A DNA stretch of 64,000 nucleotides from Corynebacterium singulare (GTDB lineage Bacteria > Actinomycetota > Actinomycetes > Mycobacteriales > Mycobacteriaceae): contig NZ_CP010827.1 in the NCBI RefSeq assembly GCF_000833575.1, positions 248,001 through 312,000 of the forward strand, read 5' to 3'. The notes under the pieces are model-generated. The model saw nothing but the letters and a program-made list of their open reading frames with translations. It ran no database searches and had not been told where the DNA came from. This document shows positions 7,862-16,735 of the stretch, in pieces. Numbering within the stretch: position 1 is the first letter of the stretch; each line of letters opens with the position of its first letter. The position numbers were made by a program, and so were the translations under genes.

Positions 7862-9571
7862 CTAGTGGCCGGTACCGATTTCTAGGTGCATGCCCGGAAC
7901 CGAGTTGATGAGGTTGCGGGTGTACTCCTGCTGGGCGTTTTCGAAGATATCGTCGGCGGTGCCCTGTTCGACGGCCTGTCCCTTCTTCATGACCACTACG
8001 TCGTCGGCGGTCTGGCGGACCACCGCGAGGTCGTGGGTAATGAAGAGGTAGGACAGGCTGAGCTCTGACTGCAGCTCCGCGAGGAGCTGGATGATCTGGT
8101 TCTGCACCAGCACGTCGAGGGCGGAGACGGCCTCATCGAGGACGATGACCTCCGGGCGCAGCGCCAGCGCACGTGCAATGGCGATACGCTGGCGCTGGCC
8201 GCCGGAAAGCTCGTTGGGGTAGCGGCGCATGGCGGAGCGGGGCATGGAGACCATGTCGAGAAGCTCGGCCACGCGAGCCTCGCGCTCCTTGCGCGAGCCC
8301 ACCTTGTGCAGCGCCATGGGTTCCTCGATGCACTTGTAAATCGAATACATCGGATCCAGCGAGCCATAGGGGTTCTGGAAGACCACCTGCATCTTGCGGC
8401 GGAGCTTGAACAGTTCCTGCTTCGATAGCGTCGAAGTATCGTGGCCTTCGAACTCGATGGTGCCGGAGGTCGGCTCCAGCAAGCCCAATACCATGTTGGC
8501 CACCGTGGACTTACCGGAACCGGACTCGCCCACCAACGCCAGGGTGGTGCCGCGGCGGATGTCGAAGGAGACATCGTCGACAGCCTTGAGCAGCTTCTTT
8601 CCACCGCGCTGGCCGCGGATATCGAATTCCTTGGTGAGGTTGCGGACCGAAATCACCGGAGCCTGCGCGGAAGCAGAGTCCGCGGTTGCGGTGCCCTGCT
8701 TGACGGCGGCGCCGATCGCCCCACCTGACTTCAGCTCCTTGGCCTTCACACCAGCTTTCTTGGCCGCGCGGATGCGGGAAGAGGCGAGGGAGGGGGCGGC
8801 GTCGACAAGCCGGCGCGTGTACGGATGCTGCGGGGAGCGCAGGATCTCGCGCGAGGGGCCCGACTCGACGATGCGGCCGCGGTGCATCACGATGAGGTGC
8901 TCCGCGCGCTCGGCCGCCAGTCCGAGGTCATGGGTAATGAAGAGCACCGCGTTACCCAGCTCCTCCGTGAGGTGCTCTAGGTGATCCAGGATGGTTTTCT
9001 GCACCGTCACGTCGAGGGCGGAGGTGGGCTCGTCGGCGATGAGCAGCTTCGGTCGTGCGGCGAGGCCAATAGCGATGAGCGCGCGCTGGCGCATACCGCC
9101 GGAGAACTCGTGGGGGTACTGCTTGGCGCGGCGTTCGGCGTCGGGAAGCCCGGCTTCCTCCAGAAGCTCCACCACGCGTTCGTGGCGCTTAGAGCCCTCC
9201 ACCACGTGGTTGGCCTTGAGAGACTCCTCAACCTGCGTGCCGATGCGCCACACTGGGTTGAGGTTGGACATCGGATCCTGCGGGACCAGTCCAATCTTGT
9301 CACCGCGCAGCGATTCGAATTGCTTGTTGTTGTAGTGAGTGATGTCCTCGCCCTCAAAAAGGATCTGGCCGCCGGTGACCTTACCGGTGCCCGGCAGCAG
9401 GCCCAGGATGGACATGGCAGTCGTGGACTTACCGGAACCGGACTCACCCACAATGGCCACGGACTGGCCCGGGTAAATGGACATGTTGACGCCACGCACT
9501 GCCTCAACCACACCGGTGGACGTGGTGAAGGAAATGTGGACGTCCTTCATTTCAAGAAGTGGCTTAGTCAT
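7862..9571 (-). CDS. dppD: Dipeptide/oligopeptide ABC transporter ATPase with two fused nucleotide-binding domains
   Basis: 569 residues with two complete ABC domains, a DppD-DppF fusion that supplies both ATPase sites of the importer in one chain. Domain 1 has Walker A GESGSGKST (about residue 41), signature FSGGMRQR and Walker B LLIADEPTSALD. Domain 2, from about residue 305, repeats GESGSGKST, LSGGQRQR and VIVLDEAVSALD. An alanine-rich linker (about 265-300) joins them. Last gene of the operon, it overlaps the permease stop codon (TAATG), so translation is coupled. Fused organisation and gene order match the mycobacterial Rv3663c-Rv3666c dipeptide transporter. Peptide specificity is inferred from family. 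Confidence 0.92.
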   Translation of the reverse strand: MTKPLLEMKDVHISFTTSTGVVEAVRGVNMSIYPGQSVAIVGESGSGKSTTAMSILGLLPGTGKVTGGQILFEGEDITHYNNKQFESLRGDKIGLVPQDPMSNLNPVWRIGTQVEESLKANHVVEGSKRHERVVELLEEAGLPDAERRAKQYPHEFSGGMRQRALIAIGLAARPKLLIADEPTSALDVTVQKTILDHLEHLTEELGNAVLFITHDLGLAAERAEHLIVMHRGRIVESGPSREILRSPQHPYTRRLVDAAPSLASSRIRAAKKAGVKAKELKSGGAIGAAVKQGTATADSASAQAPVISVRNLTKEFDIRGQRGGKKLLKAVDDVSFDIRRGTTLALVGESGSGKSTVANMVLGLLEPTSGTIEFEGHDTSTLSKQELFKLRRKMQVVFQNPYGSLDPMYSIYKCIEEPMALHKVGSRKEREARVAELLDMVSMPRSAMRRYPNELSGGQRQRIAIARALALRPEVIVLDEAVSALDVLVQNQIIQLLAELQSELSLSYLFITHDLAVVRQTADDVVVMKKGQAVEQGTADDIFENAQQEYTRNLINSVPGMHLEIGTGH

Positions 9572-10530
9572 TAACGCTTCCTCGCCTTCGGATCGAGTGC
9601 ATCGCGGACGACGTCACCCATCATGATGAAGCTCAACACGGTCAGGCCCAACGCGCCCGCCGGGTAGAACAGGACTGCCGGGGCCACGCGCAGGGACGCC
9701 TGTGCGTCGGAGATGTCGCCGCCCCAGGACACGAACGTCGGCGGCAAACCGATACCCAGGAAGGACAAGGTAGCCTCCGCCACGATGTAGGTACCCAGCG
9801 CCACGGTGGCATAGGAAATGATGGGGGCGGCAGCGTTCGGCAAGATGTGGCTGAACAGAATGTGCCAATTCGATGCACCGATGGAGCGCGCGGACTGGAC
9901 GAACTCCTCGTTCTTGATGGAGACCACCGCACCGCGCGTAATGCGGGCGATGGACACCCAGCCGAACAGGCCCAAGACCAAGACCACCGTGACGATGGTG
10001 CGGTGCTCCTTGAACATCTGCATCACCACGATGGCGGCCAGCACCAGCGGGATAGCGAAGAAGATATCGGTAATACGGGAGAGGACGGAGTCGATCCAGC
10101 CGCCGAAGAAGCCGGCGATAGCACCGATGAGGGAGCCCAGAATCACGACAAGAATCGTCGTGAGGACACCCACGGCTACCGACGCCCGCGCACCGTAAAT
10201 GACGCGCGCATAGATGTCGCAGCCCTGGCGGTTGAAGCCGAAGGGGTGGCCTGGCTCTGCAGGGGCGAGGGACTTGGACAGCTCGCACAGGCGAGGATCC
10301 GTGTTGGTGAACAGGCCAGGGACAACGGCCATGAGGACAGCCACGAGGATCATGACGGCCGCGATCCAGAACAGTGGGCGGCGGCGCAGGTAGCGCCAGG
10401 CCTCGCCCCACTGGGAGGAGGGAGCGGATTCGTCCTTGACGGCGTCGACGGCGCCGAGGCCCGTCTCGTCGGTTTCGGAGACGAAGTGCTCTTGGCCCGG
10501 GTAATGGGTGGTTTTCTCGAAGTTAGGCAT
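9571..10530 (-). CDS. dppC: Dipeptide ABC transporter permease, DppC/OppC type
   Basis: Inner-membrane permease, 319 residues from the ATG at 10530. A longer frame to 10584 exists, but the 10530 start overlaps the upstream permease stop by eight bases (ATGCCTAA), the usual coupled arrangement. A cytoplasmic N-terminal tail of about 50 residues precedes the first membrane segment (LFWIAAVMILVAVLMAVVPGLF). The EAA-type loop that contacts the ATPase appears as EFVQSARSIGASNWHILFSH, followed by ILPNAAAPIISYATVALG. It pairs with the DppB-type permease to form the channel. Neighbours confirm the assignment. Confidence 0.9.
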   Translation of the reverse strand: MPNFEKTTHYPGQEHFVSETDETGLGAVDAVKDESAPSSQWGEAWRYLRRRPLFWIAAVMILVAVLMAVVPGLFTNTDPRLCELSKSLAPAEPGHPFGFNRQGCDIYARVIYGARASVAVGVLTTILVVILGSLIGAIAGFFGGWIDSVLSRITDIFFAIPLVLAAIVVMQMFKEHRTIVTVVLVLGLFGWVSIARITRGAVVSIKNEEFVQSARSIGASNWHILFSHILPNAAAPIISYATVALGTYIVAEATLSFLGIGLPPTFVSWGGDISDAQASLRVAPAVLFYPAGALGLTVLSFIMMGDVVRDALDPKARKR

Positions 10531-11449
10531 AGCGGATCCTCGGATCAAGTACGGCGTAGAGGAGGTCAACAAGCAGGTTGGCAATGATGTAGATGATCAC
10601 CAGAACCGTCGTGAAGGAGACGATCGTTGTCGGCTCACCGCGCAAGATGGCCTGGTACATGGTGCCGCCGACGCCGTTGATGCCGAAGATGCCTTCGGTA
10701 ACAATCGCGCCGGTCATGAGCGCACCGATGTCGGCGCCGATGAAGGTGGCCACCGGGATGAGGGAGTTGCGCAGCACGTGGCGGCGGGTCACCGCGCCGT
10801 TGGACAGGCCCTTGGCGCGGGCGGTGCGCACGTAATCGGCGCGCAGGTTCTCCGCCACAGACTGGCGGGTCAGGCGGATGACATACGCCAGCGAGAGGGC
10901 GCCGAGCACCATGGCGGGCATGAGCAGCGACTTCACCGAGGCGTTGGCCCCGACGGTCACCGGTAGCACGCCCCATTTAATGCCCACGATGTACTGGAAG
11001 ACGAAGCCGATGACGAAAGACGGCACGGCGATGACGAGCAGCGAGATGACCAGCACGGTGGAATCGAAGAAACCACCGCGGCGCATGCCGGCAACAACGC
11101 CGAAGAAGATGCCAAAGATGGACTCAAAGATGATCGCCATGATGGTGAGCTTGACGGTGACGGGGAAGGCATTGGCCATCACCTGGGTCACGGGCACGCC
11201 AGAGAAGGTGGTGCCGAAGTCCAGCATGAAGATGCCCTTGATGTAGAGCAGGTATTGGATGATGAACGGCTTGTCTAGGTTGTATTCCGCTTCGATGCGG
11301 GCGCGGGCAGCCTCGGTGAGGCCGCGGTCGCCGCCGAGGGCCTCGACGGGGTCGCCGGGCATCAAGAAGACGAGTGCGTAGATGAGCAGGGTGGCTCCGA
11401 AGAACACCGGGATCATCTGGAGCACTCGGCGCCCGATATAGCGCAGCAT
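10523..11449 (-). CDS. dppB: Dipeptide ABC transporter permease, DppB/OppB type
   Basis: 308 residues starting at the ATG at 11449 (MLRYIGRRVLQMIPVFFGAT), the typical DppB opening; the 24 extra codons upstream show no family resemblance. About six membrane segments are predicted. The conserved FLMPGDP motif follows the first helix, and the EAA-type loop is present (NLRADYVRTARAKGLSNGAV). The downstream permease start overlaps its end. A strong hairpin lies between this gene and the binding-protein gene upstream, so transcription through to the permeases may be reduced relative to the lipoprotein. Confidence 0.9.
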   Translation of the reverse strand: MLRYIGRRVLQMIPVFFGATLLIYALVFLMPGDPVEALGGDRGLTEAARARIEAEYNLDKPFIIQYLLYIKGIFMLDFGTTFSGVPVTQVMANAFPVTVKLTIMAIIFESIFGIFFGVVAGMRRGGFFDSTVLVISLLVIAVPSFVIGFVFQYIVGIKWGVLPVTVGANASVKSLLMPAMVLGALSLAYVIRLTRQSVAENLRADYVRTARAKGLSNGAVTRRHVLRNSLIPVATFIGADIGALMTGAIVTEGIFGINGVGGTMYQAILRGEPTTIVSFTTVLVIIYIIANLLVDLLYAVLDPRIRYA

Positions 11450-11599
11450 AGTGTGGTCCTTTACTCGTTGTGGGCAGGTGCTTGTCGACGCCCTCCTTAA
11501 CAGGGCATCCACGTAGCTCATAAGAATTTTAGTGTGTGATCCATGCCGTTGAGAAATCTATAGGGCGTTTCGGATCACACCCTGGGGTAAAACGCGGGG

Positions 11600-11630
11600 C
11601 GACCCCCGCTGCCGGTGGCCGCGGGGGTCG
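11600..11630 (-). terminator. GC-rich stem-loop between the binding-protein gene and the permeases
   Basis: CGACCCCCGC and GCGGGGGTCG pair perfectly over ten bases around an 11-base loop, just after the substrate-binding-protein stop codon. On the minus strand a short U run (GCGTTTTACC) follows after seven bases. Position between gene one and gene two of an ABC operon suggests partial termination or mRNA stabilisation, raising binding protein over permease. Confidence 0.6.
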
Positions 11631-11647
11631 TGTGAAGAAACGGGAGG

Positions 11648-13249
11648 TTACTTCTTGGTGATGTTGTAGTACACCGGCTGGGACTTCCAGGAGAAGACAA
11701 CGTTGTCGACGTTTTCGGAGTAACCGCCGGTGGCGTTGGAGTACCACAGCGGGATGGACGGAAGATCCTTGAACAGGATGGCCTGGGCCTCGTTGTACTT
11801 CTTGGTGGCCTCATCGTCAGACTTGGCGGTCAGAGCTTCCTCGAGCAGCTTGTCGAACTCGGGGTTGGTGTAATCGCCGTCGTTAGAGGAACCACCGGTC
11901 TTGTACAGCGGGGCAAGGAAGTTGCCCTGGCTCGGGTAGTCTGCCTGCCAACCGGTACGGAAGGCGGTCTTGATGGTGCGGTTGGTGACTTCATCGCGCA
12001 GGGACTTGAAGTCTGGGTACGGAGCGCCAACGGCTTCGATGCCGAGGGTGTTCTTGATGGAGTTGGCGGTGGCGTCTACCCAGCTCTTGTGGCCGCCGTC
12101 GGAGTTGTAGGCGATTTCCACGCTCGGGTTGTCCCACTTCTTGATCTTGTCCGCTTCGGCCCAGAGCTTCTTGGCCTTTTCAGGGTCGTACTTAAGGACC
12201 TCGTTGCCCTTAATGTCCTCGGAGTAGCCCGGCAGAACCGGGGAGGTGAAGTCCTTGGCTGGGGTGCGGGTGCCCTTGAAGATGGTTTCGGTGATCTCCT
12301 CGCGGTTGATGGCGTGGGAGATGGCCTGGCGGCGCAGGGCGCCTTCCTCGCCGGAGAAGTGCTCGAGGTTCTCGCCCAAGGTGAAGGACTGGAACACGGC
12401 GGTGGGCTGGTTGACTGCGCGCTCGCCGAGGTCGGTCTCGTAGACGTCGAAGGCGGAGTCCGGGACGGCATCGAGGACGTCCAAGTTGCCGGAGAGCAGG
12501 TCTGCGTAGCCGGCGTCCTGGGATGCGTAGAAGACGAACTTGATGCCGTCGTTCTGCGGGGTCTGGCCGCCCTTGTATTCCTCATTCGGAACGACGGTGG
12601 CGTCCTGGTTGTGGTTCCACTCGGACAGCTTGTACGGGCCGTTGGTAATCGGGTTCTGGCCGTAGGCGTCCATGTCGTCGTACGCAGACTCGTGGAGCGG
12701 GTAGAACGCGCTGTAGCCCAGCTGTGCCGGGAAATCCTGCTCCGGGCTGTTGAGGGCGATGGTGAAGGTGAGATCGTCGACGACCTTGAGGCCCTCAAGC
12801 TTCTCGACGCCCTCCTTAAAGCCCTTGATGTTGGAGAAGAAGGACGCATTGAGCTGGTCGTTAGCCACTGCGTAGTTCCACGCATCAACGAAGTTGTTCG
12901 CGGTGACCGGGGAGCCATCGGAGAAGGTGGACTCCTTGAGCTTGACGGTGAACTCGGTGTTGTCCTTGTTCGGCTCGATGGATTCGGCGAGCTCGTTTTG
13001 TGCTTCGCCCTCGCCGTCGTAGTAGACGAGACCGGAGTAGAGCGAGTCAACGATACGGCCGCCGCCGGTCTCGTTGGTGTTCGCCGGAATCAGCGGGTTC
13101 TGCGGCTCGGAGCCGTTAACGATGACGTAGTTGTCACCGGCCCCGGAACCGGACGCGGAGTTGGATCCGGAATCATCGCCACCGCATGCCGCGAGGGTGA
13201 GCGGCAGGGAAGCGGCGGAAAGGACGGCAAGCGTCTTCTTGAGCGTCAT
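11648..13249 (-). CDS. dppA: Dipeptide-binding lipoprotein of the ABC transporter
   Basis: 533 residues; family 5 extracytoplasmic solute-binding protein. The signal peptide ends in the lipobox LAAC (cysteine at residue 22), so the protein is anchored outside the cytoplasmic membrane by a lipid. A Ser/Gly/Asp linker follows. The mature part begins NYVIVNGSEPQNPLIPANTN, typical for this family, and its length is normal. The start ATG has a strong GGAGG-type site about ten bases upstream. It captures peptides and delivers them to the DppBC channel. First gene of the operon. Confidence 0.92.
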   Translation of the reverse strand: MTLKKTLAVLSAASLPLTLAACGGDDSGSNSASGSGAGDNYVIVNGSEPQNPLIPANTNETGGGRIVDSLYSGLVYYDGEGEAQNELAESIEPNKDNTEFTVKLKESTFSDGSPVTANNFVDAWNYAVANDQLNASFFSNIKGFKEGVEKLEGLKVVDDLTFTIALNSPEQDFPAQLGYSAFYPLHESAYDDMDAYGQNPITNGPYKLSEWNHNQDATVVPNEEYKGGQTPQNDGIKFVFYASQDAGYADLLSGNLDVLDAVPDSAFDVYETDLGERAVNQPTAVFQSFTLGENLEHFSGEEGALRRQAISHAINREEITETIFKGTRTPAKDFTSPVLPGYSEDIKGNEVLKYDPEKAKKLWAEADKIKKWDNPSVEIAYNSDGGHKSWVDATANSIKNTLGIEAVGAPYPDFKSLRDEVTNRTIKTAFRTGWQADYPSQGNFLAPLYKTGGSSNDGDYTNPEFDKLLEEALTAKSDDEATKKYNEAQAILFKDLPSIPLWYSNATGGYSENVDNVVFSWKSQPVYYNITKK

Positions 13250-13426
13250 GTGGGTCTTAGACCTCCGTGGTGCGAAAGATGTAGAAAACCTGTGGTTTTG
13301 GTTTGCTATGAAGCTACCGCGTGACGCATCTTATATACAAGGAATCGGAAAATATGTCCTGTGATAAAAGCTATAGTTCGCTAGATATTTTCCTACAACC
13401 TGCGTTTTCCTCGGAGAATAAAAAAG

Positions 13427-13449
13427 TACCCCACCCCCTGTGTGGGGTA
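13427..13449 (-). terminator. Rho-independent terminator after the epoxide-hydrolase-like gene
   Basis: TACCCCAC and GTGGGGTA form an eight-base stem with a short C-rich loop; on the minus strand six T residues follow immediately (ACTTTTTTATTC). It lies 22 bases past the hydrolase stop codon. This is the clearest canonical terminator in the window. Confidence 0.85.
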
Positions 13450-13471
13450 GGGCACTGCTCGTGAGTGTATG

Positions 13472-14374
13472 TTACGTACTTCGCATCCAGTGGGTAAGGG
13501 TGTGCACGAAACTTCGCGGGTTCTCCAGGAACGGCAGATTCTTTGTGCCCGGAATGGTCGTGGCTGTAAAACCCCCGCGGCAGCGCCGCGCCGCACGGCG
13601 TGCCACCGGGCGCCACAGCAGCTGATCGGCGTGGATAAACAGAACCGGTGCGTTCACCGTCAGATCGAGCCAGCTCAAGGGCACCGCGGCCGTGCGGAGG
13701 CGGTGGTTCCACAAAATACCGCGGCGCACGTTACCAATCTGGGAGGCCGCAACCCTCAGGCGCAGCGTCTCCTCACGCTCACCGCCCCCAAAGGACCCCA
13801 GCGCATCGAGGTCCAGCTCCCTGCGATACGTGGATTCCCGCATGAGCAGGCTTGGAGCGTGCAGCCAACCCAAGCGGCACAGCGTCGAACGCAGCAAAAG
13901 CCACCCGAAATCCCAGGGGCGGGCAGCTACCGCGCGGCGCAGGTCTGCCGGGTGCGCAGCGGAGACCGACACCAACCCGCGCACGCGCTCCGGGCGTTCG
14001 GTGGCCAACGCCCAAGCCACCGCGCCGCCGGTATCGGCGCCGATGAGGAAAGCGTCGTCGTGCCCCAACGCTCGGATTGCGCCACTGACATCACCCACCG
14101 CAACACGGATGTCTTGGCCTGGCTCCAGTGGGGGCTTATCTGACATTCCAAAGCCGCGCATGTCGAGGGCGGCGACGTGGAAGCCGGCGTCGGCAAGCAG
14201 TGCGATGACCTCCCTAAAGTCGAACCATCCGCCGAAGGATCCGTGCAACAGCACGACGAGGGGATTGTCCGGATCACCGGCGGTTGCCGCGTGGAGGCGG
14301 ATACCGCGCGTGTGGAGAAACTCATGCTCAAAGGGGCCATCGAGTTCCACCACAGAGGGGGACAGGGAGGTCAT
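13472..14374 (-). CDS. Alpha/beta hydrolase, epoxide-hydrolase-like (EphE type)
   Basis: 300 residues from the ATG at 14374, chosen because GAAAGG lies ten bases upstream; twelve more codons are open to 14410. The oxyanion loop HGSFGG follows the first strands. The nucleophile elbow reads GADTGG, with aspartate where esterases have serine, as in epoxide hydrolases and haloalkane dehalogenases. The acid/histidine end is less clear: the C-terminal part (FIHADQLLWRPVARRAARR) is arginine-rich and shows no obvious HxxP histidine, so activity is uncertain. Position next to a holin-like membrane protein matches Rv3670 (ephE)-Rv3669 of M. tuberculosis, from memory. Substrate unknown. Confidence 0.75.
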   Translation of the reverse strand: MTSLSPSVVELDGPFEHEFLHTRGIRLHAATAGDPDNPLVVLLHGSFGGWFDFREVIALLADAGFHVAALDMRGFGMSDKPPLEPGQDIRVAVGDVSGAIRALGHDDAFLIGADTGGAVAWALATERPERVRGLVSVSAAHPADLRRAVAARPWDFGWLLLRSTLCRLGWLHAPSLLMRESTYRRELDLDALGSFGGGEREETLRLRVAASQIGNVRRGILWNHRLRTAAVPLSWLDLTVNAPVLFIHADQLLWRPVARRAARRCRGGFTATTIPGTKNLPFLENPRSFVHTLTHWMRST

Positions 14375-14464
14375 TGCCGCAGGCCTTTCTATAGACGAAA
14401 TCCGCCCCACAGCGAGGTTGTGCGCTTGGGGCGGGGAGGAGGAGAGAGAAAGGACCCTAAAGAT

Positions 14465-14959
14465 TTAGGTGTAGAGGCCGCGCTCGATGGACTTTTCGGC
14501 CTTGCCCGGAACCAGCTTCTTAAGTTCCTTCGTGGACTCAATGGTCTTCTCCGGTGCCTTCACCTGCTTGATCTGCTTGAAGCCGATAAAGGCCACGATG
14601 GCGGCGAGGACCACCATGATCAGGAAGACAATGAGGAAGGCAGCCCAGCGGTCAAGCCACTTCGCCAGCAGCTCCGCCAGGAAGAAGAAAAAGAAGAAGG
14701 AGCTGTACAGCGCCACGGTGCCGGCAACGCCAAACATGCCCGCACCGATGCCGCCCTTCTTGGCGGACGCAGCGAGCTCAGTCTTAGCCAGCTCAACCTC
14801 GGAGCGCACCAACTGGGACATCTGCTCGGTGGCATTGGAGACCAGCTGGCCGATGGATGCTTCGCCGCGGCGGGAGGTGTCGGCATCGCTCAAGGGGATG
14901 CTGTCGACCTTCGGGGCGAACTGGTTGGACCCGTCAGTGAATAGTCCGTCGTTGCTCAC
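14465..14959 (-). CDS. Actinobacterial holin-superfamily-III-like membrane protein
   Basis: 164 residues from a GTG start at 14959 with GGAG ten bases upstream. The layout fits the phage holin 3_6 family found as single chromosomal genes in actinobacteria: a polar N-terminus, an amphipathic helix with the family pattern SIGQLVSNATEQMSQLVRSE and ELAKTEL (about 34-62), two hydrophobic segments (about 75-98 and 104-128; the first contains six phenylalanines in a row), then a lysine-rich tail. It is not evidence of a prophage. It corresponds in position to Rv3669. The role is unknown; it may help shape or organise the envelope. Confidence 0.7.
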   Translation of the reverse strand: MSNDGLFTDGSNQFAPKVDSIPLSDADTSRRGEASIGQLVSNATEQMSQLVRSEVELAKTELAASAKKGGIGAGMFGVAGTVALYSSFFFFFFLAELLAKWLDRWAAFLIVFLIMVVLAAIVAFIGFKQIKQVKAPEKTIESTKELKKLVPGKAEKSIERGLYT

Positions 14960-15064
14960 GGTTAAAAACTCCTACTGTTTTGTCGCAATCTATATCGGCC
15001 ATAGTAATGAACTTTTCAGAGTTCATGTGGTGCGGCCCGCAATTATGGGTACGGCGTTATTGTA

Positions 15065-15754
15065 ATGGGTATGCCTAGTTCTGACCCGCTGACCCCGCTG
15101 ATGACCCTATCTGGGGTAGAGGAGGGTGCTGCTGCGGCGGTCGATGCCATCGCCCGAGTCCACCGCCGGCCCGCGGGTCTGCGCAAGTTCGAGGTCATCT
15201 CCTCAGAGTCCTTGCTGCGTGGGGCGCGGACGTGTGCGGCGATCGACGGCGCGCCGCTCGCGCGTGACGGAGTCCCCCCAACCGTCAGCGCCTACTCCCT
15301 CCTTGCCCCGGAGGTGCAGGCCTCCACCGTGCGCACCTTTGCGCGCGCTCCGCTGCAGGTCTTGGCCCGAATCGACGTCGCTGCGGGCGGTCCTGGGCGT
15401 CCCGCACGTGACTCGGCCGTGGCGCAGGCGCTGGCGCAGCTCATCACGCGCGGCGCCGGCGTGGATTTTGACCGACTACTGCCGGTGGTGCTTCATGCCG
15501 AGATTGCCGCGCGCTCGCTCTTCGGTGAAAACAGCACCGTCGTCGCCCTCGTTGCCGCGCGGGCGGCGGCTATCCACACCGGCTTTGATCCGCGAGGGTT
15601 TGCGGTTCCCGAGACCTACCTCAACCGGCATCGCGCCGCGTACCGTGAGGCGCTGATGGGCTATGAGGACACCCCCGCGGAGCTGTTCACGCTTCTGTTC
15701 AACGCGTGGACTGCGGGTGCTGAGGAAGCTGACGGTATCGCCCGCGCGGCCTGA
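15065..15754 (+). CDS. Conserved hypothetical protein (Rv3662c-like position)
   Basis: 229 residues, alanine-rich and soluble in appearance, without signal peptide or membrane segment. Visible features are a helical middle (ARDSAVAQALAQLITRGAGV), HAEIAARSLFGENSTVVALVAARA (about 140-163), which could be a small Fic-like or all-helical pocket, and an acidic C-terminus. The fold is not recognisable to me. It faces the HAD phosphatase gene tail to tail with a 15-base gap. In M. tuberculosis the gene beside the Rv3661 phosphatase is also a conserved hypothetical, so this is probably its orthologue. Starts at 15065 or 15071 are both possible; neither has a clear ribosome site and the message may be nearly leaderless. 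Confidence 0.65.
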   Translation: MGMPSSDPLTPLMTLSGVEEGAAAAVDAIARVHRRPAGLRKFEVISSESLLRGARTCAAIDGAPLARDGVPPTVSAYSLLAPEVQASTVRTFARAPLQVLARIDVAAGGPGRPARDSAVAQALAQLITRGAGVDFDRLLPVVLHAEIAARSLFGENSTVVALVAARAAAIHTGFDPRGFAVPETYLNRHRAAYREALMGYEDTPAELFTLLFNAWTAGAEEADGIARAA

Positions 15755-15769
15755 GTCTGACGCGCAGAC

Positions 15770-16582
15770 CTAGTCCGCGCGTTGCCGCGCCAGCAGCACG
15801 CCACCCACCACGAGCGCTGCCACCCCGGCCACGACCGCTGAGCCGATGCCCACCTCTTTGGCGCTGGGCGCGGTGAATAGCGGTACCGGGTGTTTAAAGG
15901 TGCGCGTCTCCCAGCCGTTGTCCGCTGCATGTTTCTTGAGCAGACGGTCGGGGTTGACCGCGATGGGGTGGCCCACCTGCTCCAGCATCGGGATATCCGT
16001 GGCGGAATCGGAGTAAGCAAAGGATGCATTGGGGTCGACGTTGAGCTTCGTGGCCATACGGGCTAAGGCTTCTGCCTTCGCGCCGCCTTTGCAATAGAAC
16101 AGTATTTCCCCGGTGAACCGACCGTCTTCTTCGGCAAGTTCGGTGGCTACGACGTGTTCGATGCCCAGCTCCTGTGCGATGGGTTCAACCAGCACGCTTG
16201 CCGACGCCGAAATGATCACCACCTCATGTCCCTTCTCCCGGTGCGCGGCGATGAGCTCGCGTGCTTCGGCGTAGATCGCGGGGGTGACCACCGTGTGCAT
16301 GGTGTCCACGGCGATGTCGTGGACTTCCTTGACTGACCATCCGGCCACCATGGCGGCGAGCTGATCGCGGGTGGCATCCATGTGCTCACTGCTGTGCCCG
16401 GCAAGCATATAACTGGCCTTGGCGAGCGATAGTTGCAGCGCCTCGGTGTGCGTAATGAGACCGTTATGCATGAACTCGCGGCCGAAGGCATAGGCCGACG
16501 AGGTGGCAATGATGGTTTTATCCAAGTCGAAGAACGCAGCGATTCGAGTGCTATCGCTGGGGGTAACGGGATGTTCAATCAT
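15770..16582 (-). CDS. HAD-IB family phosphatase (SerB-like, Rv3661 type) with C-terminal membrane anchor
   Basis: 270 residues from the ATG at 16582 (MIEHPVTPSD); a 14-codon extension to 16624 is possible but has a poorer ribosome site. All four HAD motifs are present: DLDKT (nucleophile aspartate near residue 19), ISAS, a lysine in the CKGGAKAEAL region, and YSDSATDIPML. This is the phosphoserine-phosphatase-like HAD-IB group. It ends in a hydrophobic helix (VGIGSAVVAGVAALVVGG) plus basic residues, a likely membrane anchor. Substrate not known; phospholipid or phosphoserine are options. In M. tuberculosis this gene borders the 6C RNA and ssd, as here except for an inserted metal island. Confidence 0.8.
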   Translation of the reverse strand: MIEHPVTPSDSTRIAAFFDLDKTIIATSSAYAFGREFMHNGLITHTEALQLSLAKASYMLAGHSSEHMDATRDQLAAMVAGWSVKEVHDIAVDTMHTVVTPAIYAEARELIAAHREKGHEVVIISASASVLVEPIAQELGIEHVVATELAEEDGRFTGEILFYCKGGAKAEALARMATKLNVDPNASFAYSDSATDIPMLEQVGHPIAVNPDRLLKKHAADNGWETRTFKHPVPLFTAPSAKEVGIGSAVVAGVAALVVGGVLLARQRAD

Positions 16583-16700
16583 GGAGAAATGCCTGCCAAT
16601 ATGCGTGCGGATTACGCTGCTCATCGTAGCCAGTTAGCAGCGCACAGAGGGAGAAGGCAGGCGATCTTAGAAGATTCTCAAGGAATATTGCGTCGTGCTG

Positions 16701-16729
16701 TTGTCATCTTTTCCCAGCCGTGCCATAAT
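16701..16729 (+). promoter_or_regulatory. Promoter of the 6C small RNA
   Basis: A -35 box TTGTCA (16701-16706) and a -10 box CATAAT (16724-16729) are separated by exactly 17 bases, the ideal housekeeping-sigma spacing. Transcription would start near 16736, just ahead of the C-loop hairpins, and no protein frame follows. Confidence 0.75.
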
Positions 16730-16735
16730 GTGTGG

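Noticed and set aside
12089..13324. A 411-codon frame antisense to the peptide-binding lipoprotein
   Set aside because: Shadow of a strongly coding high-GC gene; its composition (valine, glycine, leucine repeats) is typical of antisense reading.
13469..14143. A 224-codon plus-strand frame across the epoxide-hydrolase-like gene
   Set aside because: The minus-strand hydrolase has clear catalytic motifs; this frame has none and no start signals.
14465..14959. Holin-like protein as evidence of a prophage
   Set aside because: This family occurs as a single chromosomal gene in actinobacteria at this location; no other phage genes are nearby.
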